Of a DNA stretch of 64,000 nucleotides, positions 53,289 to 62,112 are shown piece after piece. Both the position numbers and the translations under genes were made by a program. Every line of letters begins with the position of its first letter. The stretch's first letter is position 1. Source of the stretch: an uncultured Lachnospiraceae bacterium. Its GTDB lineage: Bacteria; Bacillota; Clostridia; Lachnospirales; Lachnospiraceae. Location of the stretch: assembly GCA_910579085.1 (NCBI GenBank), contig CAJTRU010000002.1, positions 28,603 through 92,602 of the forward strand, in the 5' to 3' direction. The notes under the pieces were generated by a model, which was given only the letters and a program-made list of their open reading frames with translations, did not search any database and had not been told where the DNA came from.

Positions 53289-53356
53289 AACTATTACTCT
53301 CCGCTTCTATTATATAAATATATAAAACCGCCTTTAGTTATTTTCCTGCTTATTTA

Positions 53357-54562
53357 TTAGTGTGAATACTTTGCATCTTTTACCACAAATTTCCCTGAAG
53401 CTTTATCATAGCCCATATATATGTGCATATATCCAATCTCGTTTGAACGGTGTCCTATACATATCTCTCTTTTAAATTCTATAAGCACATTGCCATTCTT
53501 ATATATGGGGGCTGAAACACTTAAAGAATACAGAAAAACCTCCCCATGTTTCTTTGCCCACTTTTTGCGGACTTTTCCATTTTTCTTCCACATTCCTATA
53601 TAATTAACACACCACTTGTCTATCATTTTCTTTTGCAGGGATTTCTTACTATATCCGCCATCTTTAATAACAGAAACCGTCTTGGAATACCCAATATAAG
53701 GAACTGTTAATTCTGCTTTGTAATTATCCTTTAACTTTCCTTTAAATTCCCTGCGGTCTGTAAATGCACTATGTGTATCATAAATTGTCTTTATTTTATG
53801 CGTGTCCATATCAGCATGGCATATTACAAATTCATTACTATATTTAACACCCCACTCTATCGCCAGAAGTTCTTGTACCCCGTCACCTGTCATATCATCC
53901 AAAGACATTTCATCCAGCCATGCATTGTACCATGCATGGTTTATACTAAAATCTATCTTTTTCTTATAAGAAACACCATTTTTATAATCAAGGATTACAA
54001 AATAACTATCAGCAGTTGTCTTATATTTTCCCAGTCTAGTTAATACAAAAAGCACAAGGCAGCTTCCTTTTACTTTCTTTTTCGCAATGCCATTAGCCGT
54101 TTTTTCAGATATAAATGATACCATGCCAGACTTTTCCGTCATATCCCCTACTGCATAAGAACCTACAAAAACTGGTCTTTTAAAACCAGCAAAAGACAAA
54201 TCCGTCCCCAGGTAAAAATCACCATTTTTCTTACACCATTTTTTCTTTTTACAGGCTTTTTCAACATTCTTCTTACTAAGCAGGGAAATAGAAACCTTGC
54301 CATCAGTTTTAGCAGGGTCTGGAATAACAGGCTTGCCGCCAAAGCCAACACGTACATCCAGCAAACATTCCCCAGAGCCTGTAATATCCTTGCTGTCTGT
54401 AGTATTTGTAATATTATCCTGCGCATCTGTACCCTGGACTGCACTTCCAGTAACTGCACTGCCACAACATTTGCTTTGTAACAATATGGCAGACAATGCC
54501 AGCAGAATTACTATACAAGGTGTTATAATCCTGCTTACTCCATAGTTCTTAAAATATTTCAT
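53357..54562 (-). CDS. Secreted protein with FG-GAP/VCBS-like repeat, tandem copy 2
   Basis: This 401-residue paralogue of the next gene shares its signal peptide region, the Thr/Asn-rich mature start (GSAVQGTDAQDNITNTTD), LLSKKNV, and the segment LDDMTGDGVQELLAI. It is shorter by the C-terminal EKEWETARKKYG tail. Nucleotide identity is highest in the 5' third and weaker in the middle, which points to a tandem duplication with later divergence or partial gene conversion. No anchor is seen. Confidence 0.78.
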   Translation of the reverse strand: MKYFKNYGVSRIITPCIVILLALSAILLQSKCCGSAVTGSAVQGTDAQDNITNTTDSKDITGSGECLLDVRVGFGGKPVIPDPAKTDGKVSISLLSKKNVEKACKKKKWCKKNGDFYLGTDLSFAGFKRPVFVGSYAVGDMTEKSGMVSFISEKTANGIAKKKVKGSCLVLFVLTRLGKYKTTADSYFVILDYKNGVSYKKKIDFSINHAWYNAWLDEMSLDDMTGDGVQELLAIEWGVKYSNEFVICHADMDTHKIKTIYDTHSAFTDRREFKGKLKDNYKAELTVPYIGYSKTVSVIKDGGYSKKSLQKKMIDKWCVNYIGMWKKNGKVRKKWAKKHGEVFLYSLSVSAPIYKNGNVLIEFKREICIGHRSNEIGYMHIYMGYDKASGKFVVKDAKYSH

Positions 54563-54651
54563 AAGTATTCCCCCTCCCTATTCCAGTTATAAAAACAACA
54601 TCCATTTGTTGTAAAAATAGCATAGCACTTATTACATGTGGTGTCTAGGAT

Positions 54652-54923
54652 AATTTGCAGTTATCTTGTGTTGGTGTAAAAACGGACGGTTTCTGTGCCA
54701 GAGCCAGAATATTCCATACATGGGTACGCTTCCGCTACGATAAGCCACGCAGCGGCACATAAAGCCCGCATCTCCCAGATAGAACTACGTTTCCTTCGGA
54801 ACATGCGGACTTAAATGCCGGCGGGCTTAAAGTACCCATGTATGGAATATTACTGGCATCATGGCACGCGGAACCTGCCATCGTAAATTTGCACTAAAAC
54901 ACAGAATATTAAGATAACTGTAT
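54652..54923 (+). repeat. Structured repeat family, copy E
   Basis: This 272-bp unit starts AATTTGCAGTTATCTT and ends AAGATAACTGTATA. It shares CGGACGGTTTCTGTGCCAGA, GTACGCTTCCGCTACG, CGGCACATAAAGC and AATGCCGGCGGGCTTAAAG with copies A and B. The variable stem is short: CCGCAT/ATGCGG (54766-54771, 54803-54808) flanked after one mismatch by AAG/CTT, with loop motif GAACTACGTTTCC. The tail runs to GCTGGTCACTT. Paired with copy D. Confidence 0.87.
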
Positions 54924-55012
54924 AGGAGTGGGGAGGATTTTGCTGGTCACTTATTAAATAATTAAGAATATTCATTGGCTTTCGTGCTTCTGAATCATCT
55001 TACCCACACCAT

Positions 55013-55334
55013 AATTTGCAGTTATCCTGCCAGCCTGTTTTTCTGTAATTTTGCCAAAGTACAGCAAAGTTTCCAATGTTCCATCTAATATTATTCCATG
55101 ACAGGGGCACTTTAGCACCGCCGGCATTTAAGCCAGATATTTAATGTGACGGAATAAACGTCAGTTTATTCTGGAAAATTAAATATCTGGCTTTATGTGC
55201 CGCCTGGTGGGCTGACGTAGCGAAATGCGTGCAAAAGCTATGTCTGCGACATGCTTTCCTGGAATGGAATAATTTAGTGGAACATGGAAATTTTGCGTAC
55301 GTCATCTACACACCAACAATAGATAACTGCAAAT
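55013..55334 (-). repeat. Structured repeat family, copy D (opposite orientation)
   Basis: This 322-bp unit is read on the minus strand. A perfect 16-bp variable stem (55130-55145 with 55178-55193) encloses a loop with AAACTGACGTTT. The terminal end AGATAACTGCAAAT (55321-55334) is the inverse of the copy E start and shares its TTTGCAG variant rather than the TTTCCAG of the B/C pair. E and D form a 683-bp inverted pair like B and C. An extra 25-30 bases near the outer end (GCGTGCAAAAGC... to GCTTTCC) make it longer. Confidence 0.85.
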
Positions 55335-55352
55335 AATAAAAAAAATGTACAC

Positions 55353-55381
55353 TTGACAACATATGGGTTAAATGCTAATAT
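55353..55381 (+). promoter_or_regulatory. Promoter just outside repeat copy D
   Basis: TTGACA (55353-55358), 17 bases, TAATAT (55376-55381). It lies 19 bases beyond the end of copy D and points to the leader peptide, hairpin and phosphodiesterase gene. Confidence 0.75.
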
Positions 55382-55478
55382 TTATAAAAATTTAAGAATG
55401 ATACAATTTTCAAAGCATATTTTTATTATTGCTTCTGGTAATTAAAATATTTATATTTGACAAGAAAGGGGTATAAAA

Positions 55479-55541
55479 ATGAAAGACAGCTTACATATCA
55501 CACATTATATGTACTTATATTATAGGCGTACCAGCTTGTAA
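55479..55541 (+). CDS. 20-residue Tyr-rich putative leader peptide
   Basis: An ATG preceded by AAAGGGG (9 bases upstream) opens a 20-codon frame, MKDSLHITHYMYLYYRRTSL, with four Tyr and a His-rich centre. The last codons and TAA lie inside the left arm of a long hairpin, so a ribosome here would unwind it. This fits a translation-sensitive leader. A small independent peptide is the alternative. Confidence 0.5.
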   Translation: MKDSLHITHYMYLYYRRTSL

Positions 55542-55585
55542 CGAAGTGATTACATGCACTTGGTTATAAGCTTGCAGGCCTTATA
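55521..55585 (+). promoter_or_regulatory. Long hairpin in the leader region
   Basis: AGCTTGTAAC (55533-55542) pairs with GTTATAAGCT (55563-55572) with one G-U, extended inward by AAGTG/CACTT (55544-55548, 55557-55561) and outward by TATAGGC/GCC-TTATA. It overlaps the leader stop codon. Probably an RNA structure. Confidence 0.55.
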
Positions 55586-55654
55586 GTCTGGTGCATAAAT
55601 GTGAATGTAAACTGCATATTTTTATATATTGCATCTTTTATTATATTTATATTA

Positions 55655-55690
55655 ACGCATCAGGCAGACAGATACCTGATGCGTTTTTTA
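55655..55690 (+). terminator. Strong intrinsic terminator before the phosphodiesterase gene
   Basis: ACGCATCAGG, 10-base loop, CCTGATGCGT, then TTTTTT. It lies about 60 bases before the 55750 start and after the leader hairpin, so it is a candidate attenuator, or the end of a small RNA transcript of about 300 bases. Confidence 0.85.
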
Positions 55691-55749
55691 ATATATAGGA
55701 AATATGTATATTTAAAAACAGCAATAAACGGACATGAGGAGGATTAATT

Positions 55750-56853
55750 ATGAAAATAAAATTTTCGGATTATACAAATTGTTTAGTGAATGTGGCAAAT
55801 ACTATATTAGATGAATTTGGTGCTGGAGAAGGAAAGCCAAAAATGAATTTATTAGATGCATATTTGAAAAAGGATTATGAAAATATTGTAATTATTTTAT
55901 TAGATGGAATGGGAGAATGTATTATACGGGAAAATCTTGAAAAGAATGGTTTCTTTAATTCTAACTTAAAGGGAATATATAGTTCTGTTTTTCCTCCGAC
56001 TACTGTTGCAGCAACCACATCAATTTTAAGTGGCCTTCAGCCATGTGAGCATGGATGGCTTGGCTGGGAATGTTATTATCCACAGATTGATAAAAATGTA
56101 ACTATATACCTTAATAAGGAATCCGGAACTGACAACCAGGCAGCAGATTATAATGTTGCATGTACTTATTGCGGTTATGAGGGCATAGTGTCAAAAATAA
56201 GGGGAAATGGAGGAATTGCATTTGAGGCCGCCCCTTTTGCAGAACCCTATCCAGATTCATTTGAAAAAATTTGTGGATATATTAAGGATTTATGCAGACA
56301 GGAAGGAAAGAAATATATTTATAGCTACTGGAATGAACCTGATGGCATTATGCACAGGAAAGGATGTTATGGCAATGATGCAAAGCAGATGCTCCGGAGT
56401 CTGGAACGGCAAGTGGAAAAATTGTGTAACGAACTTGAAAATACACTTGTAATTGTGACGGCAGACCACGGGCATATGGACTCAAAGGGTGTGTCAATAA
56501 CAGACTATCCGGGAATAATTGACTGCCTGGTGCGTATGCCGTCAATTGAGCCAAGAGCTTTAAATTTATTTGTCAAGGAGAAAAAAGTGCACCAGTTTGA
56601 ATATGAATTTAAAAAGGAATTTGGTGATAAATTCTTACTTTGGACAAAGCAAAAGGTGATTGAAAGTAACTTATTTGGAACAGGAAGTAAGCATCCATGT
56701 TTTGATGGAATGATTGGTAATTATCTGGCAATTGCAACAGATGATTTGTCAATTTACAATACAAGAGAAGAAGCAGATTATTTTATTGGGGCACATGCGG
56801 GGATGACTGCGGATGAGATGGACATACCGCTTATAATAATAGAAAACAGGTAG
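55750..56853 (+). CDS. Alkaline phosphatase superfamily (nucleotide pyrophosphatase/phosphodiesterase-like) protein
   Basis: This 367-residue protein has the metal and nucleophile motifs of the type I phosphodiesterase family: ILLDGMGE (Asp), FPPTTVAATTSILSG (nucleophile Thr), YSYWNEPDGIMH (Asp, His), VTADHGHMDSKG (Asp, His, His) and a C-terminal GAHAGMTADEM His. No signal peptide is seen, so it is probably cytoplasmic. GAGGA precedes the ATG. The substrate cannot be named; given neighbours, a sugar-nucleotide or lipid phosphodiester is plausible. Confidence 0.88.
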   Translation: MKIKFSDYTNCLVNVANTILDEFGAGEGKPKMNLLDAYLKKDYENIVIILLDGMGECIIRENLEKNGFFNSNLKGIYSSVFPPTTVAATTSILSGLQPCEHGWLGWECYYPQIDKNVTIYLNKESGTDNQAADYNVACTYCGYEGIVSKIRGNGGIAFEAAPFAEPYPDSFEKICGYIKDLCRQEGKKYIYSYWNEPDGIMHRKGCYGNDAKQMLRSLERQVEKLCNELENTLVIVTADHGHMDSKGVSITDYPGIIDCLVRMPSIEPRALNLFVKEKKVHQFEYEFKKEFGDKFLLWTKQKVIESNLFGTGSKHPCFDGMIGNYLAIATDDLSIYNTREEADYFIGAHAGMTADEMDIPLIIIENR

Positions 56854-56989
56854 TAAAACACAATTTGCCAGAAGATTATATTATGAGTAATACCCGTTTT
56901 GCAAAAACGGAATATAAATGAAAAGTGTTACCACTGCCCTGGCCGGAATAATTGTAAGGGTTCAAAGGTAGTTTCCTTCTTTTCTTTTA

Positions 56990-57018
56990 TTGACGCCTTT
57001 CCCCCTCTGGTGTAGAAT
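56990..57018 (+). promoter_or_regulatory. Promoter of the GT2/DUF4874 operon
   Basis: TTGACG (56990-56995), 17 bases, TAGAAT (57013-57018). It lies 142 bases before the glycosyltransferase start. Upstream, CCGTTTT/AAAACGG near 56894-56911 is a small hairpin after the phosphodiesterase gene. Nothing else is apparent between the two genes. Confidence 0.7.
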
Positions 57019-57159
57019 ATAAACAGGCTGGTAATAAAAAATTATACAAAAATACAGGCATCAGATTATGTTATTTGGAATAGACTAGTCTTATTATATA
57101 ATTTTTATTATGGGGATAAAAAAGTATTTTTGATAATTTTATTTTTGGGGGATACTGGA

Positions 57160-57921
57160 ATGGAGAAGAAACAAAAGGAACTGCTTATTATAATGCCTGC
57201 TTATAACGAAGCTGGCAATATTGAAAATGTACTTGATAAGCTTGAAGCGCCTGAAATTGCCGAGATTGCTGATTTACTTGTTATGAATGATGCCTCTTCT
57301 GATAATACAAACTGGATTGTAAAAGAACGCAGACACGCTCTTGTTACACATGTGTTTAATCTTGGGTATGGAGGGGCTTTGCAGCTTGGATATAAATATG
57401 CAATACGCCGTGAGTATAAATATGTTATACAGATGGATGCCGATGGCCAGCATGATGTATGTAATATTCCTGTTATTTATAAGAAGCTGAAAGAGGCAGA
57501 TGCTAATGGCTGTTGTCCTGATATAGTACTTGGTTCACGTTTTCTAAAAGAAAGTTCCGTTTTTAAGGTATCTGCTGCTAAAATGACAGCATACCGTATT
57601 TTCAGAAAGGTTATCAAGGCAACTACAGGAAGATACATAGCAGACCCGACTACAGGTTTACAGGGGCTTAGCCGCCGTGCTGTGCTGCACTATTCTAAAT
57701 ACAGGAATTTTGATGATAAATATCCGGATGCCAATATGATTATACAGATGCTGCTGCTTGGCTTTAATATTGAAGAAATCCCGGCAGTTATGCATTCAAG
57801 GGTACTTGGGAAAAGTATGCACTCAGGATTAAAACCATTTTTATATATGTTCAGGATGTCATTTTCGATATTTGCAGTAATATACAGGATTAAAGTTTTA
57901 AAATGGAACAGTGTTGAATAA
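57160..57921 (+). CDS. Family 2 glycosyltransferase (dolichol-phosphate mannosyltransferase-like)
   Basis: The ATG at 57160 follows GGGGGA and gives 253 residues. GT-A motifs: IIMPAYNEAGNIENVL, LLVMNDASSDNT, HVFNLGYGGALQLG, the DxD metal site MDADGQHD, and VLGSRFL with ADPTTGLQG. No membrane anchor domain follows, only a C-terminal amphipathic hydrophobic segment (FLYMFRMSFSIFAVIY). It probably transfers a sugar from a nucleotide donor to a lipid phosphate. It lies 17 bases before the DUF4874-type gene. Confidence 0.9.
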   Translation: MEKKQKELLIIMPAYNEAGNIENVLDKLEAPEIAEIADLLVMNDASSDNTNWIVKERRHALVTHVFNLGYGGALQLGYKYAIRREYKYVIQMDADGQHDVCNIPVIYKKLKEADANGCCPDIVLGSRFLKESSVFKVSAAKMTAYRIFRKVIKATTGRYIADPTTGLQGLSRRAVLHYSKYRNFDDKYPDANMIIQMLLLGFNIEEIPAVMHSRVLGKSMHSGLKPFLYMFRMSFSIFAVIYRIKVLKWNSVE

Positions 57922-57938
57922 GGAGATGTAACGGCTGT

Positions 57939-59216
57939 ATGTTTGGTTTTATAAAAAATTTCCGGGACGGCGGCAGTAAATATATAAAACTTGATAAGGC
58001 ATGTTTAAAAGAAAGCGGGGAAGATTTTGCCAATCCTGGAAGGGGCTGGTACAGGATTTATACTTTTAAGCTGGACACTCTTGATTATAATGAGCTGGAC
58101 TGGCTTTATTACAACGAAAATGAAACTCTTGCCCTGGTTCTGGCTGATATTGGTGCATACAGCAGCAAAAATATTGATGATGGCGCACTGGATTTTTTTA
58201 AGTATATACTTGGCAAATTCAAAGAAAAGAACAAAGAGATAATACTTAGGATTGTTTATGATACAGAAGGAAAGGGTATGCAGAAAGAACCCTCTCTTTT
58301 CTCACAAGTGGCAATACATATGCAGCAGCTTGGAGGCATTGTAAAGGAATATGCGGATAATATTTTTTTATTCCAGGGACTTTTTGTTGGAAGCTGGGGA
58401 GAAATGCATACTTCTAAGTTCTTATCTGAAGAAAAGCTTAAAATCCTTTATTCAAAGTGGATACAGGAAACAGGCGGAAGTGTAAAAATATCATTCCGCA
58501 CCCCTGTACAGGTAAGAATTGTAAAGGAAAAAAACAGTGGAAGTAATAATATAGGTATATTTGACGATGCTATATTTGCATCACCAACACATCTTGGTAC
58601 ATTTGGAATTGCAGATGAAAACAGATGGGAAAAACCCTGGTGCAAGGATAAAGAACTGGAATTTGCCAGGAAAATATCAGAAAAAATACCATGTGGCGGT
58701 GAAGCAGTGGCAGGTGAAAACTTTCCATCACCAGATGAAACTATAAAATTATTAAGGGATATGAATATAAACTACCTTAATTGTATACATGATACAAGAA
58801 TTCTGGAATACTGGAAAAGCCAGTCTACAAAAGAATATGGCAATATTTATTCCTATATAAGTATGCATCTTGGATACCGTATAACTGTAAAGGATGTTAA
58901 ACTGGTTAAAAATGGCACTTGTTTAAAAATACTGCTGGCAAACAATGGTTTTTCCTGTATTTGCTTTGAAACATGCCTGGAACTGGTTATTGAAGAACCG
59001 GATGGCAATAAGTTTAAAATGGAAATTCCATTTGATTTAAGGCTTCTGCTGCCAGGAAATACAACAGAAGCAGTTATAGACAATATCAGAGGTATTGCAA
59101 ATGGCAGCAGGCTTTACCTGGAATTATCCAGAAAACATGACAAAAAGGCTATCCGTTTTGATAATTCTGATGCCAAAGAAATGGTATTCCTTGGCAGTTT
59201 ACTTATCAAGAAATGA
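57939..59216 (+). CDS. DUF4874/DUF4832-type protein
   Basis: This 425-residue protein has the DUF4874 pattern (FANPGRGWYRIYTF, LALVLADIGAYS, IILRIVYDTEGKG, LFQGLFVGSWGEMHTSKFL) and a C-terminal beta domain of the DUF4832 type (about 310-420). The N-terminal part looks like a TIM-barrel glycoside hydrolase with a possible acid in GEMH. No signal peptide. A convergent paralogue ends 18 bases inside its 3' end. Encoded with the GT2, so it may act on the same glycan. Confidence 0.82.
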   Translation: MFGFIKNFRDGGSKYIKLDKACLKESGEDFANPGRGWYRIYTFKLDTLDYNELDWLYYNENETLALVLADIGAYSSKNIDDGALDFFKYILGKFKEKNKEIILRIVYDTEGKGMQKEPSLFSQVAIHMQQLGGIVKEYADNIFLFQGLFVGSWGEMHTSKFLSEEKLKILYSKWIQETGGSVKISFRTPVQVRIVKEKNSGSNNIGIFDDAIFASPTHLGTFGIADENRWEKPWCKDKELEFARKISEKIPCGGEAVAGENFPSPDETIKLLRDMNINYLNCIHDTRILEYWKSQSTKEYGNIYSYISMHLGYRITVKDVKLVKNGTCLKILLANNGFSCICFETCLELVIEEPDGNKFKMEIPFDLRLLLPGNTTEAVIDNIRGIANGSRLYLELSRKHDKKAIRFDNSDAKEMVFLGSLLIKK

Positions 59217-60566
59217 CAATGTGCCAGCCAGATAACCATATTGTCCAAGTGGTGTGTCTATTGCATATTTAATGGTTTCCCCTGTTTTGCTGTCAGCTGT
59301 GTCCAGGTAAATTTTATAAATACCTGGTTCCATGCCCCGCACGTTAATTGTAGCAGAAAGCCTTATTTCTGTTATTCCATTATCTGGTGCATTAATTTCA
59401 GGGGTTAATGTATATGTTTTGTTTGTTTCCTGGTTTATACATGTAATAGTATAGCATGGAGGGTAATAACATGGGGCAAAACCTGTATTTTCTAATGAAA
59501 TATTAAGTGTGGCTGTTTTATCACTATATGGTTCAAATTCAAGCCCGCTTGAACTTATTGCATACCGGTAGCCAAGGTGCTTTTCTATATATTCATAACC
59601 ATTATACTCATTAAAAATACCCTTTCCATTGTATACTGAAGCTTTCCATTTATCCAGTACATCAGTATCATACATTGAATTAAGATATGAAACATGCATT
59701 TTACGCAAGTCCTTAACTGCATTGCCAATATTATTTAAAGGGTTCTCTATTATGGTTTCACCGCCATTAGGCACTGAAATGCATAGTCTGTCCTGGAATT
59801 TGAGTTCCTGCCTGCGTTTACCTTCACCATAAGTGCCACAGTCTGATTCAGAAGAAAGAATTCCGTCATTAAAAAGCCCAAGCCTGTCTGTTACAAGCCC
59901 GTCAGTGCCCTTTTTTATAGTACGCAGTTGTGCAGGTGTACGTACAGCAAGAAAAATTAATGGATCAGAAACATTATAAAGTTTTTTTGCAAGCTTTATT
60001 ATATCTCTTTTATCCTGGTGCGCAGAACCATGCATCTCTCCATAACTTCCTATATACAGCCCTTGTAATATATAAATACTGTTTGCATATTTATTGTAGA
60101 CAGAGGCAGTCTGTTCCATATGTTCCAGTACAATATTTATATCAGAAGGCTCAGTAGCAGAAGCATTGCCATCCCAGTCATATAAAAAGCGCAGTATAAG
60201 CTGTTTGTTGCTTCCTGCCCATGCGGCAAGTATACTGTCAAGCTGTGAAAGTGCATCACTGCTTAATGGCATATCTTTATACATAGATAAATTAACCTGT
60301 ACCATAGCAAGCCGGTCTTTTATTTCATTTATATTGCCAGGAAGTATATTTCCGCCTGTACTGGTGCTAGTAATTTTATAAGGATAAATCTGGTAGAAAC
60401 CACAATAAGGGTTATCCAGTGCACTAGTAGTTGTACTGCATTTATTATGTTCATACCTGACAGGAAGATAATATAAATAACGCCTGTATGCATAATATGC
60501 TGTAATAATTGCGGGTATTGTTATTAATAAAACTATTATTGGGATAATTAGTTTTTTAATCTTCAT
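59199..60566 (-). CDS. Secreted or membrane-anchored DUF4874/DUF4832-type protein
   Basis: From ATG 60566 (MKIKKLIIPIIVLLITIPAII), with GGAGG five bases upstream, the product is 455 residues. A signal anchor (residues 5-24) is followed by the DUF4874 pattern NPYCGFYQIYPYK, LILRFLYDWDGN, ILQGLYIGSYGEMHGSAHQ, and the DUF4832-like C-terminal domain. It is a divergent paralogue of the gene at 57939-59216, in convergent orientation with an 18-base overlap. One is predicted cytoplasmic, the other exported. Confidence 0.82.
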   Translation of the reverse strand: MKIKKLIIPIIVLLITIPAIITAYYAYRRYLYYLPVRYEHNKCSTTTSALDNPYCGFYQIYPYKITSTSTGGNILPGNINEIKDRLAMVQVNLSMYKDMPLSSDALSQLDSILAAWAGSNKQLILRFLYDWDGNASATEPSDINIVLEHMEQTASVYNKYANSIYILQGLYIGSYGEMHGSAHQDKRDIIKLAKKLYNVSDPLIFLAVRTPAQLRTIKKGTDGLVTDRLGLFNDGILSSESDCGTYGEGKRRQELKFQDRLCISVPNGGETIIENPLNNIGNAVKDLRKMHVSYLNSMYDTDVLDKWKASVYNGKGIFNEYNGYEYIEKHLGYRYAISSSGLEFEPYSDKTATLNISLENTGFAPCYYPPCYTITCINQETNKTYTLTPEINAPDNGITEIRLSATINVRGMEPGIYKIYLDTADSKTGETIKYAIDTPLGQYGYLAGTLSFLDK

Positions 60567-60605
60567 AAATTCCTCCATAAATCATGGCACTACTTCCCTT
60601 TCCCA

Positions 60606-61259
60606 CTAAAATTCTTTATGGTTCATAATAGAACTGCTGGTTTTTATAGATATTAGCAAAATAACAACCGCCGCCATAACTATAATTGCAACAATAACAC
60701 CCATACTTAAAACCGATATGTGGTTAATTATATCTGGTATATTAACCCCTAGCATTTCTGAAACTTTTATAGCAGCAATGCCAATAACAGAAATTATACC
60801 AAAAACGCCAATAAGGGCAAGCCGTCCCTTTTCCCCGCCAAATTTAAGGTGGAATGGAATCATTAATGATTGTATCACAATTAATATAGGTAAAATTATT
60901 AAAGAAGAGATAAGTATTTCTTTAATATCTGCTGTTCCTTTTAATACACCAGAAATAACAGCTAAAAATGTTGCAAAAATCCATGCACTCCCGCCAAACA
61001 TAAGGGCAAGGCAGTATTTTTCAATGGTGTAACCTGTACGGCTTATTGGCAAAGTAAACAAAAATGCATTGCCATTATCAAATTCGTCATAACTTATCGT
61101 GCTTAATGCAAACATTGACAGGATGAAAGGCAAAAATCCCATAAAAAATGATGTGTCATCAGAAAAAAATGCTGTACTGGCTGCTATGGCAGCAATTATT
61201 AAGAAGAAATTTTTTTGTCCTTTCATAAGTTTAAAATCTTTTACTAATAAACCTTTCAT
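60606..61259 (-). CDS. ABC-2 type transporter permease
   Basis: This 217-residue protein has six hydrophobic segments and the small ABC-2 permease start KGLLVKDFKLMKGQKNFF, with FILSMFALSTISYDEFDNGNAFLFTLPISR. Its start overlaps the ATPase gene by 4 bases (ATGA). With the ATPase it should form an exporter for a peptide, drug or lipid under GntR control. Confidence 0.9.
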   Translation of the reverse strand: MKGLLVKDFKLMKGQKNFFLIIAAIAASTAFFSDDTSFFMGFLPFILSMFALSTISYDEFDNGNAFLFTLPISRTGYTIEKYCLALMFGGSAWIFATFLAVISGVLKGTADIKEILISSLIILPILIVIQSLMIPFHLKFGGEKGRLALIGVFGIISVIGIAAIKVSEMLGVNIPDIINHISVLSMGVIVAIIVMAAVVILLISIKTSSSIMNHKEF

Positions 61260-62107
61260 GATTTCTGCCCCCTTACCATCATTGTAATTACCTCATCTAC
61301 TGTTCCTTTTTCGATTGCAATTTTAGGATAATTTTCTATATAATACTGTTTCTGGTTTGTAAGGCAGCTATATCCATAACTTTCTTTCTTTGAACATACA
61401 ATAAACTGCTGGTCAAGTTTATTAAACTGTTCTTCGCTAACTTTAAGCAATGCATAGCTGCCCAGTAAAACATCTGTATCCTCGTGTAAAACCACTTGCC
61501 CGTTATCAATCATATAAATATCATCACACAGGGTTTCTAAGTCACTGGAAATATGTGAACTAATAAGAATAGAACGCTCTTCGTCTGTTTCCATAAAATT
61601 CCTTAGCATTTCTAATAATTCATCCCTGGCGATAACATCTAAACCAGCAGTTGGTTCATCAAGTATTAACAGCCTGGCATTATGTGAAACTGCAACAATC
61701 ACTTTCAGCTTAGCCTTCATGCCAGTGGAAAATTCTTTAATTTTCTTATCAAGTGGTAAATGGAACTTTTTAACCTGTTCTGTAAAAAATGTATAATCAA
61801 AATGCCTGTACATATTTTTCAATACAGGAATAATATCATTAACCGTTAAATAGCCACTAAAACCAGAGTCAGCAAGGACAACGCCTAAATCTTCCCTGTC
61901 CTCTGGCGTAAAATCCTTTAAATCCTTTCCAAAAACTGTAATACTCCCGCTACCAGCTGAGACCAGCCCTAACACAGCTTTAAAAGTTGTGCTTTTTCCT
62001 GCACCATTCTGCCCGACAAGCCCTGTTACACAGCCCTTATGTACCTCTAACGAACAATTAAGCGAGAAATTATTATAATGTTTTTTCAAATGTTCAATTT
62101 TAAGCAT
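61256..62107 (-). CDS. ABC transporter ATP-binding protein
   Basis: From ATG 62107, 9 bases after GAGGGG, the product is 283 residues. Walker A GLVGQNGAGKSTT, signature EFSTGMKAKL (a variant of LSGGQ seen in this subfamily), Walker B ARLLILDEPTAGLD and the H-loop SSHISSDLE. The C-terminal 70 residues are an extension found in ABC-2 export ATPases. Middle gene of the gntR-ATPase-permease operon. Confidence 0.93.
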   Translation of the reverse strand: MLKIEHLKKHYNNFSLNCSLEVHKGCVTGLVGQNGAGKSTTFKAVLGLVSAGSGSITVFGKDLKDFTPEDREDLGVVLADSGFSGYLTVNDIIPVLKNMYRHFDYTFFTEQVKKFHLPLDKKIKEFSTGMKAKLKVIVAVSHNARLLILDEPTAGLDVIARDELLEMLRNFMETDEERSILISSHISSDLETLCDDIYMIDNGQVVLHEDTDVLLGSYALLKVSEEQFNKLDQQFIVCSKKESYGYSCLTNQKQYYIENYPKIAIEKGTVDEVITMMVRGQKS

Positions 62108-62112
62108 ATATA

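Noticed and set aside
55521..55585. tRNA-like fold
   Set aside because: It is a single long hairpin with no acceptor, anticodon or T-loop (GTTCGA) pattern.
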